NCBI GenBank assembly: GCA_963809695.1 | Contig: CAWEKI010000006.1 | Location: 124,001-188,000 of the forward strand | DNA: 64,000 nucleotides | Source of the DNA: JAGDMJ01 sp963809695 | GTDB taxonomy: Bacteria > Bacteroidota > Ignavibacteria > UBA10030 > UBA6906 | Reading direction: 5' to 3' | In this document: positions 41,687-48,701 of the stretch, piece by piece | How positions within the stretch are numbered: the first letter of the stretch is position 1 | How the letters are laid out: every line of letters starts with the position of its first letter | Position numbers and translations under genes: made by a program | The notes under the pieces: model-generated | Database searches by the model: none | Told to the model about the DNA's origin: nothing | What the model saw: only the letters and a program-made list of their open reading frames with translations

Positions 41687-42433
41687 TCAACTGTTCGTGG
41701 TCGGTTCGGTCTGCCGGCGAACCATCTTTTCCGGAAAGTCGGTAATAATGGCATCCACGGCGAAGCGACGGGCTCGTTCAAAATGGCGCGCTGTATTCAC
41801 ACCGTAGACAATCACACTCAGGCCGTGACGATGAGCGTTGCGGACAAGGCGATTTCGCAGTTGCGAGCGGCTGCAGACGAACGCCGAAACGCCCAGCCGG
41901 CGCGCCAGCGCCGATGGCGTCCTGGTTACGTCACGCACCGGCATGTACAGTGCTCCAAGCGTCAGCCATGGCTCGTGCCTGTGCAGGGTCCGGAGCAGCG
42001 CATGGTTGAAGGAGGAAATGAGAATCGTCCGGTTTGCCGCCTCAGAACGTACTGCGGCAAGGAGGATTTCCTCCAGGCCAACCTTCATGCGCGGATCTCC
42101 GTCGGTCTTGACTTCGATGTTGATGCCCACCCTGCAGGGGACGGCTTGAAAGACTTCGTGGAGCGTCGGAATCCTCTCTCCGCGGAAGCGCCGACTGAAC
42201 GAGGAGCCTGCATCCAGGCTGCGGAGTTCGGCAAGCGTCTTGGTCCAGATCGGGCCGGAGCCGCTGACCGTGCGGCCCAGCCGGCGATCATGGAAAACAA
42301 CGAGGTGCCGGTCGGCGGTCAACCGTACGTCCAGCTCGATCATGTCCACCCCCGCCTTCGCGGCGAGGCGGAACGCCGCCAGCGTATTCTCCGGAGCGCT
42401 GCCCGAGCTGCCGCGGTGGGCCATGATCATCAT
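41687..42433 (-). CDS. Glycerophosphodiester phosphodiesterase
   Basis: 248 residues: MAHRGSSGSAPENTLAAF holds the first catalytic His and Glu, DMIELDVRLTADRHLVVFHD the Glu, Asp and second His, and GINIEVKTD a metal-ligand Glu. GDPDs release sn-glycerol-3-phosphate from deacylated phospholipids. No signal peptide, so cytoplasmic. The start (ATG 42433, with another at 42430) lies right at the adk stop; the longer upstream frame is an adk shadow. It ends 12 bases before the CHAT gene. Confidence 0.92.
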   Translation of the reverse strand: MMIMAHRGSSGSAPENTLAAFRLAAKAGVDMIELDVRLTADRHLVVFHDRRLGRTVSGSGPIWTKTLAELRSLDAGSSFSRRFRGERIPTLHEVFQAVPCRVGINIEVKTDGDPRMKVGLEEILLAAVRSEAANRTILISSFNHALLRTLHRHEPWLTLGALYMPVRDVTRTPSALARRLGVSAFVCSRSQLRNRLVRNAHRHGLSVIVYGVNTARHFERARRFAVDAIITDFPEKMVRRQTEPTTNS

Positions 42434-42434
42434 G

Positions 42435-43091
42435 TTACGCCTGGACTTTTTCGTGGAGCCTGTGACGGATCCCGCGGTTGACCTCCTCCACCGATTTGCT
42501 GCCGTCCACGGTGATGGTGGCGCCGCGTTCGCTGTAGTAGCGGATGATTGGCGCAGTCTGGGAATGATACACGCGCAGCCGCTCGCGGATGGTGCTTTCC
42601 TTGTCGTCATCCCGCTGGATCAACTTGCCGCCGCACTGCGGGCAGGGGGTGGAAAGCGTCACCTTGTCGATCAAGGCGCTGAAAATCTTCCCGTCGGTGG
42701 TGCAGACGTAACGACTGCTCAGCCGGCGGACGATCTCATCGTCGCTCACTTCCAGGACCACGACCCTGATATCGGTGAAGCCGAGCTGGTCGAACATTTC
42801 GCTGAGCGCTTCCGCCTGGGCGATGGTGCGGGGAAAACCGTCCAGGATGAACCCGCGCGAGGTGGAGGGAGCAGTGAGGACTTCGCGCGCAATCCCGATC
42901 ATGATCCCGTCCGGCACCAGGCGTCCGCTGTCCATAATGGCCTTGGCCTGTTTGCCAAGCTCCGTGTTCTCCACCACCGCTTTGCGCAGCGTGTCGCCGG
43001 TGGAGATATGGGGAATGCCGTATTCAGCGGCGAGGAGTTTTGCCTGTGTGCCTTTACCCACACCGGGAGGTCCGAAGATGAGAAGCCGCAT
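42435..43091 (-). CDS. adk: Adenylate kinase (long form, metal-binding lid)
   Basis: 218 residues: P-loop FGPPGVGKGTQAKLLA, HISTGDTLRKAV, GFILDGFPRTIAQAEAL and the RDDDKESTIRERL lid end. The lid holds Cys130, Asp133, Cys150 and Cys153 (YVCTTDG and PCPQCGG), so the second of the usual four zinc cysteines is Asp. Adk balances ATP, ADP and AMP. Second gene of rlmN-adk-GDPD-CHAT, 27 bases after rlmN. Confidence 0.97.
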   Translation of the reverse strand: MRLLIFGPPGVGKGTQAKLLAAEYGIPHISTGDTLRKAVVENTELGKQAKAIMDSGRLVPDGIMIGIAREVLTAPSTSRGFILDGFPRTIAQAEALSEMFDQLGFTDIRVVVLEVSDDEIVRRLSSRYVCTTDGKIFSALIDKVTLSTPCPQCGGKLIQRDDDKESTIRERLRVYHSQTAPIIRYYSERGATITVDGSKSVEEVNRGIRHRLHEKVQA

Positions 43092-43118
43092 GAGTGAGTC
43101 CTGTGGTTATGAATGGAA

Positions 43119-44255
43119 CTACGCCGTTGTCTCTGCCTGCCGTTCCTCGAGCCGCCGGCGCGCGGCGGAGCGAAGCGCCTTCACGGCCAGCTGACCGCAG
43201 GCAGCACCAATGTCTTCTCCCGCGCTGCTGCGCACCATGGCCGTGAGGTGATGTGCGCGAAGCATTTGCACCAGCTCCTCCATGCGGGGGGAAGGGCGCA
43301 ACGAAGCCGCCAGCCCTTCCGGCTGCGTGAACGCGATGGAATGATACGGGATGACATTGATCTTGCAGGGTACGCGGCGTGCGAGCCTTATCAGGGCCTT
43401 GACCTCGCGCTCGGAGTCGTTCACCCCGTGAAAGAAGATGAATTCGTACGTGACGCGCCGCTTTGTGCGGTCATAATAATACTCCACAGCCGCCATGAGC
43501 GCGTCGAGATTGAACTTCTTGTTGATCGGCATGAGCTTCGTACGGGTCTCATTCACGGCGCTATGCAGCGAGACAGCCAGCTTCACGCGCCGCTTCTCAT
43601 CCCCCATCTGCCGAATCCGGTCCGGCCACCCTGCTGTCGAGACCGTGATCCGTTTCAGCGCAACGCCAATGCCGGCGCTGATGATCTCCGACGCCGCCAT
43701 GACGTTGTCATAGTTCAGCATCGGTTCCCCCATCCCCATGAAGACGATGTTGGTGATCTTCTTCCCTGCCAGCCGCTTTACCTGCAGGACCTGATCCACG
43801 ATCTCGCCGGTGCTCAGGTTGCGGAAGAACCCCATGGTGCCCGTTGCACAAAAGGCGCAATCCAGGGGGCACCCGACCTGTGTCGAGACGCAGAGCGTCA
43901 GCCTGGTTTGTTCATCGTCGTCTCCCGCCTCTCCCGTTCGGAACTCCGTGGCCGGAGGAATCAGGACGCTCTCGACCTTCAGCCCCCCGTCGAGCTCAAA
44001 GAGAAATTTCGTGGTCCCATCCTGCCTGGAGAAGATGCTGTCGACCGGTGTGATGCCCTGGATACTAGCGGCGCGGGCAAGCTGCTCGCGAAACGTTTTC
44101 CCTAAATTGCTCATGGTCCGGAACTCGGTCGCGCCCCGCGTGTAAAGCCATTCAAAGATCTGTTGTGCCCTGTAGCGTGGCTCGCCGATGTCCTCAATGA
44201 AATCGGCAAGCTGCTCTTTTGTACGCCCCAACAAGTTCTGTTTCGTCCCTTCCAT
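43119..44255 (-). CDS. rlmN: 23S rRNA A2503/tRNA A37 C2-methyltransferase
   Basis: A 378-residue radical-SAM enzyme. The cluster motif is CPLDCAFC (CxxxCxxC) within STQVGCPLDCAFCATGTMGF; GMGEPMLNYDNV and VSLHSAVNETRTKLMPINKK follow; the methyl-carrying cysteine is in SAGEDIGAACGQLAVKAL near the C-terminus. It methylates A2503 of 23S rRNA and A37 of some tRNAs. The leaderless-type promoter ends 4 bases before ATG 44255. Confidence 0.96.
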   Translation of the reverse strand: MEGTKQNLLGRTKEQLADFIEDIGEPRYRAQQIFEWLYTRGATEFRTMSNLGKTFREQLARAASIQGITPVDSIFSRQDGTTKFLFELDGGLKVESVLIPPATEFRTGEAGDDDEQTRLTLCVSTQVGCPLDCAFCATGTMGFFRNLSTGEIVDQVLQVKRLAGKKITNIVFMGMGEPMLNYDNVMAASEIISAGIGVALKRITVSTAGWPDRIRQMGDEKRRVKLAVSLHSAVNETRTKLMPINKKFNLDALMAAVEYYYDRTKRRVTYEFIFFHGVNDSEREVKALIRLARRVPCKINVIPYHSIAFTQPEGLAASLRPSPRMEELVQMLRAHHLTAMVRSSAGEDIGAACGQLAVKALRSAARRRLEERQAETTA

Positions 44256-44259
44256 AACT

Positions 44260-44290
44260 AAAAGTTACGAAAGATGGAAGGAGCATGCAA
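44260..44290 (-). promoter_or_regulatory. Leaderless-type promoter of rlmN-adk-GDPD-CHAT
   Basis: TTGCATGCTCC..., 20 bases between TTG and TAACTTTT on the minus strand, ending 4 bases before the rlmN ATG. Confidence 0.6.
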
Positions 44291-44339
44291 GCGTGTAGAA
44301 TGCACAAAGGGGGTGAGGTGTTGGAATGCAGATAATTTG

Positions 44340-44368
44340 AACGGCCCCCGGGAGCACCGGGGGCCGTT
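44340..44368 (-). terminator. Strong GC-rich hairpin after the exported-protein pair
   Basis: AACGGCCCCCGG and its exact inverse form a 12-bp stem with a 5-base loop (GAGCA). On the minus strand it follows the gene ending at 44500 and is followed by CAAATTATC, not by a T run. A second imperfect hairpin (CGCTCCGACTT/AAGTTGGAGCG) lies between it and the stop. Confidence 0.65.
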
Positions 44369-44499
44369 GAACATCGCCTATCTAGCGCGAGAATGCTAGT
44401 GCCCCACCAACTATCATTTCCTATAAACGACGGGGCACAGTGCTCGCTCCGACTTGAACTCTGTCCGAGCATTCGCTGCAATTGAAAGTTGGAGCGGCA

Positions 44500-45075
44500 C
44501 TAGTTGCTCGAATCGCCGCTACCGACTTCCGCGTCCACCTGCGTAAAGATTTCCACCTTGACGCTCAACCCGTTCGGCACGGGTGCCTTGCTCAGAGAGC
44601 CGTTGGCCGAGAGGTAGACAACCGTGGAGGGGTCGCTCGTGAAGGAGTTCAGCGCACTGACGAGAACGGCTACTCCGGCCGGTTGAGGTGTGATATGTGT
44701 TGAGTTGCCAAGGAGCGACTGTGGCGTCTGGAAATCAGCCCAAGAACCGTTGAACGTGAGGAGCGGAACGGGGTTCGTTGGCGGGGTTCCAATGCTGGCA
44801 GTTCCGCTGACATTGCCCGAGTAGTCACCGGCAACGCTCACCCTGATGTCATAAAAACGCGCTTTCTGGAGTTCGTCACTGTACGACGCGTCAATCTGTT
44901 CGGCAAGTGCGATTGAGGTCGTGGAACCGGTAAAGTTGGTGTTGTTGCCTCCATTGATCGACCACGTAGCGCTAATGGGCAAATTCACGGCCACGAGAAT
45001 GCTGTCGTTGATGCATGACGAGCCCGTGTTGATGAGCATGATCAGCAATGCAGCGAGCACAATCTTTATTTTCAT
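44500..45075 (-). CDS. Exported protein of unknown function
   Basis: 191 residues. It starts MKIKIVLAALLIMLINTGSS with a cysteine right after (SSC), like a signal peptide, though the lipobox is poor. The mature part is low in charge and rich in Ser, Thr, Asn and Gly (ATWSINGGNNTNFTGSTTSI; ALNSFTSDPSTVVYLSANGS), suggesting a beta-sandwich. I do not recognise a family. It lies 28 bases after the DUF6588-like gene, so they are likely co-transcribed. ATG 45075 is chosen for the signal sequence. Confidence 0.7.
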   Translation of the reverse strand: MKIKIVLAALLIMLINTGSSCINDSILVAVNLPISATWSINGGNNTNFTGSTTSIALAEQIDASYSDELQKARFYDIRVSVAGDYSGNVSGTASIGTPPTNPVPLLTFNGSWADFQTPQSLLGNSTHITPQPAGVAVLVSALNSFTSDPSTVVYLSANGSLSKAPVPNGLSVKVEIFTQVDAEVGSGDSSN

Positions 45076-45103
45076 GATTTTCTCTCCAAGTAGAATGTGG
45101 TCG

Positions 45104-46024
45104 TTAATTTCCAAAGCCGATGCCGCCGGAGAAGCAGGTAACCGATCCGAAGTTGGCATCCGCAAAAATCTTTGCGAAACCGAGCGACAGGCTGACGCCA
45201 CCGGTGAAACGGAACTTGTTCGCGCCAACAAGTGAGACGTCCACAACGCCGGGAATCGATGGATCCGTGGAGGTATAGTGAAGCTTCAACGTGCTTTTCT
45301 CGTAGCTAAGTCCCGAGTAGAAGGTCACGATGGATAAACTTTTACTCGCCTGCGCGCCGAAGGAAAGTCCATCAAACTTGATGAGCTCTCCCGCAGTGTA
45401 GTTCTGGTAGAAGAAGCCTACCGCCATGTCCACCGGGACGCTGGGCAGGTACTGGCTCACGCTGTGACGCACGCCGATTCCCCACAGCTTGGATGACGGG
45501 ATAACCTCCTCACCGATTTTCGGGATGAAGATATACCGCACGACGGCTTCCGTTCCGAAGACATTGCCGATGGTCAGTTGTGGAACCGCGAGCGGAAAGC
45601 TACTGGTGTTGATGACACCATCGGATCCTTTGTACTTCAGCGCCGGAATTGTCGCATCGGAAATCTCCGTTCCCTTACCGCCAAAAATGGTCGCGGTCTT
45701 GAATGTCGCCGGCGTGAAGCCCGTGGGAGTCGGAGCGTCAAACGTTCTTTGCTCGTCGCCGACCATTGCCGCCATCCCGACGATGTCGAGGGAAATGTGA
45801 AATCCCGATTTGGATATTTGCGCGGAGTGATAGAAGCCGGAGTTCATGTTGGCTCCGAACAGGTCTGCAGCCGGCTGCATGTATCCCTGGACGGCCACGC
45901 CGCTGAACTGCTCGAGCGCATTCTCCAATTTCCCCTGGGATCGTGCAGTCGCAAACGACAACATCAAGATTGCAGCAAGAAGACACAGCATGCCCCCCCG
46001 GACGAACTGGCTCGATCTTGACAT
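45104..46024 (-). CDS. DUF6588-like exported protein
   Basis: 306 residues with a signal peptide (GGMLCLLAAILMLSFATARS, then QG). The mature part (YMQPAADLFGANMNSGFYHS, ISKSGFHISLDIVGMAAMV, and a C-terminus with many aromatic beta strands ending GGIGFGN) resembles DUF6588 proteins of Bacteroidota, probably outer-membrane barrels. Function unknown. ATG 46024 has GGAGG seven bases upstream. The 46025-46268 gap has AT-rich sequence but no promoter of the N20 type that I can find. Confidence 0.7.
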   Translation of the reverse strand: MSRSSQFVRGGMLCLLAAILMLSFATARSQGKLENALEQFSGVAVQGYMQPAADLFGANMNSGFYHSAQISKSGFHISLDIVGMAAMVGDEQRTFDAPTPTGFTPATFKTATIFGGKGTEISDATIPALKYKGSDGVINTSSFPLAVPQLTIGNVFGTEAVVRYIFIPKIGEEVIPSSKLWGIGVRHSVSQYLPSVPVDMAVGFFYQNYTAGELIKFDGLSFGAQASKSLSIVTFYSGLSYEKSTLKLHYTSTDPSIPGVVDVSLVGANKFRFTGGVSLSLGFAKIFADANFGSVTCFSGGIGFGN

Positions 46025-46268
46025 TCTACCTCCAAACAAATAGTTGATTGTTTGACTTGGACTGCGCTTGTCTGGAATGAATTTGCAATAAAATATCACG
46101 ATTTCAAGTAGAATCTTTAGCGCCAAATCACATATCAGTCTTTTTCCCCTTTATAAGCTTTCTGTATGTAATTTAGGGCTATCCGGGAAGCAGGATTGTG
46201 ACGAGGAACACAGAGGATAGTGAGATTTGACAGAGCGGCTTCGTTACCCGACGTTCGACATGTGATGT

Positions 46269-46296
46269 TGTAGGTCGACCTTAAGTTCGACCTACA
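46269..46296 (-). terminator. Hairpin at the end of rluD
   Basis: TGTAGGTCGA and its exact inverse (10-bp stem, 8-base loop) overlap the rluD stop codon. The following minus-strand sequence is not T-rich, so termination is only likely. Confidence 0.5.
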
Positions 46297-47254
46297 GGTG
46301 TCGGAGTAGCGCCAGCACAGCGAACATATCTTGGGGCAACGGTGACTCAAAGGACATGACCTGTCCAGTCGTCGGATGCACGAACGAGATTGTCCTTGCA
46401 TGCAGCGCCTGTCGGGGCATGAGCTTGAGAAGACGCTGCACCTCGGCTTTTTGTGCCGGTGTGCCGGGGCCGGCAATAAGGTGCCTGCCATTGTACGTCG
46501 GATCGCCGAAGACGGGATGATTCACGTGGGCAAGGTGCACCCTGATCTGATGCGTGCGGCCGGTGTGCAGCTTGAGCCGGATCAGTGCCAGGTAGTCGAA
46601 CTGCGTCAGGAGCGCGTACTCCGTGACCGCTTTCTTCCCGGCCTTCACAACGGCCATTTTCTTCCGGTCCGATTTGCTGCGCCCCAGGTCGGTCTCGATG
46701 AGCCCGCCGGGCGGATCCACTTTCCCCCAGACAATAGCCTGATATTCCCGGCCGATCGTCCGGCGTGCGAACTGGCGCGCGAGCTTCGCGTGCGCCGTGT
46801 CCGTCTTTGCGACGACGAGCAATCCCGAGGTGTCCTTGTCCAGCCTGTGCACAACCCCGGGGCGCATCTCATCGTTGAGCGTTGAGAGCCGGTTACAGTG
46901 GAAGAGCAGGGCATTGACCAGCGTGCCGGTGTAGTTGCCATATGCCGGATGCGTCACCATGCCGGCGGGCTTGTTGACGACGAGCAGGTCATCATCTTCA
47001 TAAACGACATCGAGCGGGATATCTTCGGGCAGAGCCCGTTGAGGCGGCGGCTTGGGAAGGACGATGTGGATGACCTCACCCGGGGCCACAGGATGGCTCG
47101 GACGCGCCGCCTTGCCATTGACGAGCACAGCGCCTTCCCTGATGGCCCGCTGCACTTTTGAGCGGGTGGCATTTTCCACGTGCGCGGTCAGGAAGAGATC
47201 AAGGCGTTCCTTCTTCTTGCCGGGAGGCACAACAATGTCGAACTCGTGGGGCAT
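46292..47254 (-). CDS. rluD: Ribosomal large-subunit pseudouridine synthase, RluD/YlyB type
   Basis: 320 residues: an N-terminal S4 RNA-binding domain (ERLDLFLTAHVENATRSKVQ, then RAIREGAVLVNGKAARPSH) and a RluA-family catalytic domain with the aspartate in VVHRLDKDTSGLLVVAKTD, KPAGMVTHPAYGNYTGTLVN and LHTGRTHQIRVHLAHVNHPV. It makes pseudouridines in helix 69 of 23S rRNA if a true RluD. It is the last gene of the yggS-to-rluD run, as ylyB follows lspA in Bacillus. Confidence 0.93.
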   Translation of the reverse strand: MPHEFDIVVPPGKKKERLDLFLTAHVENATRSKVQRAIREGAVLVNGKAARPSHPVAPGEVIHIVLPKPPPQRALPEDIPLDVVYEDDDLLVVNKPAGMVTHPAYGNYTGTLVNALLFHCNRLSTLNDEMRPGVVHRLDKDTSGLLVVAKTDTAHAKLARQFARRTIGREYQAIVWGKVDPPGGLIETDLGRSKSDRKKMAVVKAGKKAVTEYALLTQFDYLALIRLKLHTGRTHQIRVHLAHVNHPVFGDPTYNGRHLIAGPGTPAQKAEVQRLLKLMPRQALHARTISFVHPTTGQVMSFESPLPQDMFAVLALLRHL

Positions 47255-47289
47255 CGGGGAGGGATCGTTGGATTATCATTTTGCTTCTA

Positions 47290-47328
47290 TTGGGGTCAGA
47301 CCCTTGTGTGGCCCTGGTCTGACCCCAA
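47290..47328. repeat. TTGGGGTCAGACC inverted repeat
   Basis: Two 13-base arms (47290-47302 and 47316-47328), exact inverses, with a 13-base loop, between rluD and lspA. Words like this are common as dispersed repeats next to small transposase-like genes; none is visible here. Confidence 0.65.
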
Positions 47329-47422
47329 ATCGTGGATGGGTCCCAAGGAAGAACGTGCCAGGATGCCAAAGCGCATCGGTTTCAAGAGGATGTGATGTTG
47401 ATCCTCGATCAAGTGCTGTCCT

Positions 47423-48073
47423 TCACTTCCCCGCTGGCGGCGTTTCCGGCTCGCGGGCTGCTCCCGCCGGGCCGTGCTGACCCGACCCGACGCGGACCGA
47501 CGCCTCCCCACCCGGCTTCATCGCCGCCAGCTCGTCCGGAACAATGGCGGTGCGATGAGTGAAGAGCAACAGCAAGACGCCCAGAGTAACAGACGCATCA
47601 GCGATATTGAACACCGGCCAGCGGGACAGATGATATCCCCAGATGGAGACATTGAAGAAGTCGACGTCGAAGAAATCCACCACTTTTCCGTAGAAGAGCG
47701 GCGCCTCGTCAAAGAGAACGCCGTAATAAACCCGGTCGATGAGGTTCCCCACGGCACCGCCCAGGATCATGGCGAGCGCGATGCGGAAGCCCAGGCGCTC
47801 ATGCCGGGTCCGGTAGAGATAGTAGATAATAGCGATGCTGGCAACGATGGAGAAAATCGAGAAGTAGAGTTTCCCCCCGACATCGATGCCGAACGCCATG
47901 CCGGGATTCTCTATGTAGGTGAGCCGGAAAAAGTCCCCGAGAACCGGCCTGCTCGAGCCATAGGGCATGCCGGTCCAGGATATCCCCAGGACAGGGATGT
48001 GAACCCCCTTGACCATGAGCTTCGTCAACTGGTCGCAGAGGATAATGATCCCCGAAAGGATGAGCACCCGCAC
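47423..48073 (-). CDS. lspA: Lipoprotein signal peptidase
   Basis: LspA removes signal peptides from prolipoproteins after lipidation. 216 residues, four membrane helices; catalytic aspartates in GGAVGNLIDRV and FNIADASVTLG, plus ENPGMAFGI. The C-terminus is extended by about 40 residues rich in Gly, Pro, Ala and Glu. It begins 2 bases after the DksA/YlyA-like gene. The window's lipoproteins (CHAT, PD40) would be substrates. Confidence 0.95.
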   Translation of the reverse strand: MRVLILSGIIILCDQLTKLMVKGVHIPVLGISWTGMPYGSSRPVLGDFFRLTYIENPGMAFGIDVGGKLYFSIFSIVASIAIIYYLYRTRHERLGFRIALAMILGGAVGNLIDRVYYGVLFDEAPLFYGKVVDFFDVDFFNVSIWGYHLSRWPVFNIADASVTLGVLLLLFTHRTAIVPDELAAMKPGGEASVRVGSGQHGPAGAAREPETPPAGK

Positions 48074-48075
48074 TG

Positions 48076-48675
48076 CTATTTCCCCTTCTTCTTCTTGGCC
48101 AGGGCAAGCCGTCCGCGCTCGCAGGGGACGCCGGTGTTTTTATACTCCGCGCATGTCTGGGCCGTGGGCACGGCCTCGAGCCGCTCCTTGGGCACCAGCA
48201 ATCCGCAGGCTTTGCATACGCCATAGGTCTTAGCCTCGATCCGGGCGAGCGCATCATCGAGCTGGTTGACGAACTTGCTCCCGCGCGAGGCAAAGAGGAA
48301 TGTTTTCTCCCGCTCCATCGCGTCTGTGCCCTGTTCCATATGGAGGGAATAGTTGGAGCTCTCGCTGATATACTCCCCGGTGGTCACATCCATCATGCTT
48401 TCCTTGAGCGTGTCCAGCTCCTCCACCGTTTCCTTTCGCCGCACGAGGATGAGTTCCTTGAAGCGCTTGAGCTCTTCCGCCGAATAGGATTTCGTTTCCT
48501 GGTTCTCCATCGGTTCCGCTTTCGTCCCGGCGGTCTTCTTCACTTTTGCATCACGCGTCACGGTTCTTTTCACCTCAACTCTCCCTTTCTTACTCTGCCG
48601 GTCGCGGGCCGTCGGCTTCTCCTTGGTGCTCGTGGTGGTTTTTCGTGAAGCTGGCTTGGTACCCTTTTTAGCCAT
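48076..48675 (-). CDS. DksA/TraR-family zinc-finger protein, YlyA-like
   Basis: 199 residues. A Lys/Thr-rich disordered N-terminus (about 60 residues) precedes the DksA-like coiled coil (ELILVRRKETVEELDTLKES, then MM) and the C4-type finger: YGVCKACGLLVPKERLEAVP and TAQTCAEYK. Ligands: Cys154, Cys157 and Cys175, but the fourth is Tyr178, with Cys185 nearby as a possible substitute. DksA-type proteins enter the RNA polymerase secondary channel; YlyA of Bacillus is encoded at the same place, between ileS and lspA. ATG 48675 with GAGG upstream is preferred over a start at 48717 inside ileS. Confidence 0.88.
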   Translation of the reverse strand: MAKKGTKPASRKTTTSTKEKPTARDRQSKKGRVEVKRTVTRDAKVKKTAGTKAEPMENQETKSYSAEELKRFKELILVRRKETVEELDTLKESMMDVTTGEYISESSNYSLHMEQGTDAMEREKTFLFASRGSKFVNQLDDALARIEAKTYGVCKACGLLVPKERLEAVPTAQTCAEYKNTGVPCERGRLALAKKKKGK

Positions 48676-48701
48676 GGGGGCCTCGTGTTGTTCGCGTTTT
48701 G

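Noticed and set aside
42434..42610. An N-terminal extension of the GDPD protein
   Set aside because: It overlaps adk in another frame and has no similarity; the catalytic MAHRG start lies at 42433.
44256..44499. A tRNA or small RNA in the gap before rlmN
   Set aside because: The two hairpins do not form a cloverleaf and no T-loop or anticodon arm is found; terminator hairpins explain them.
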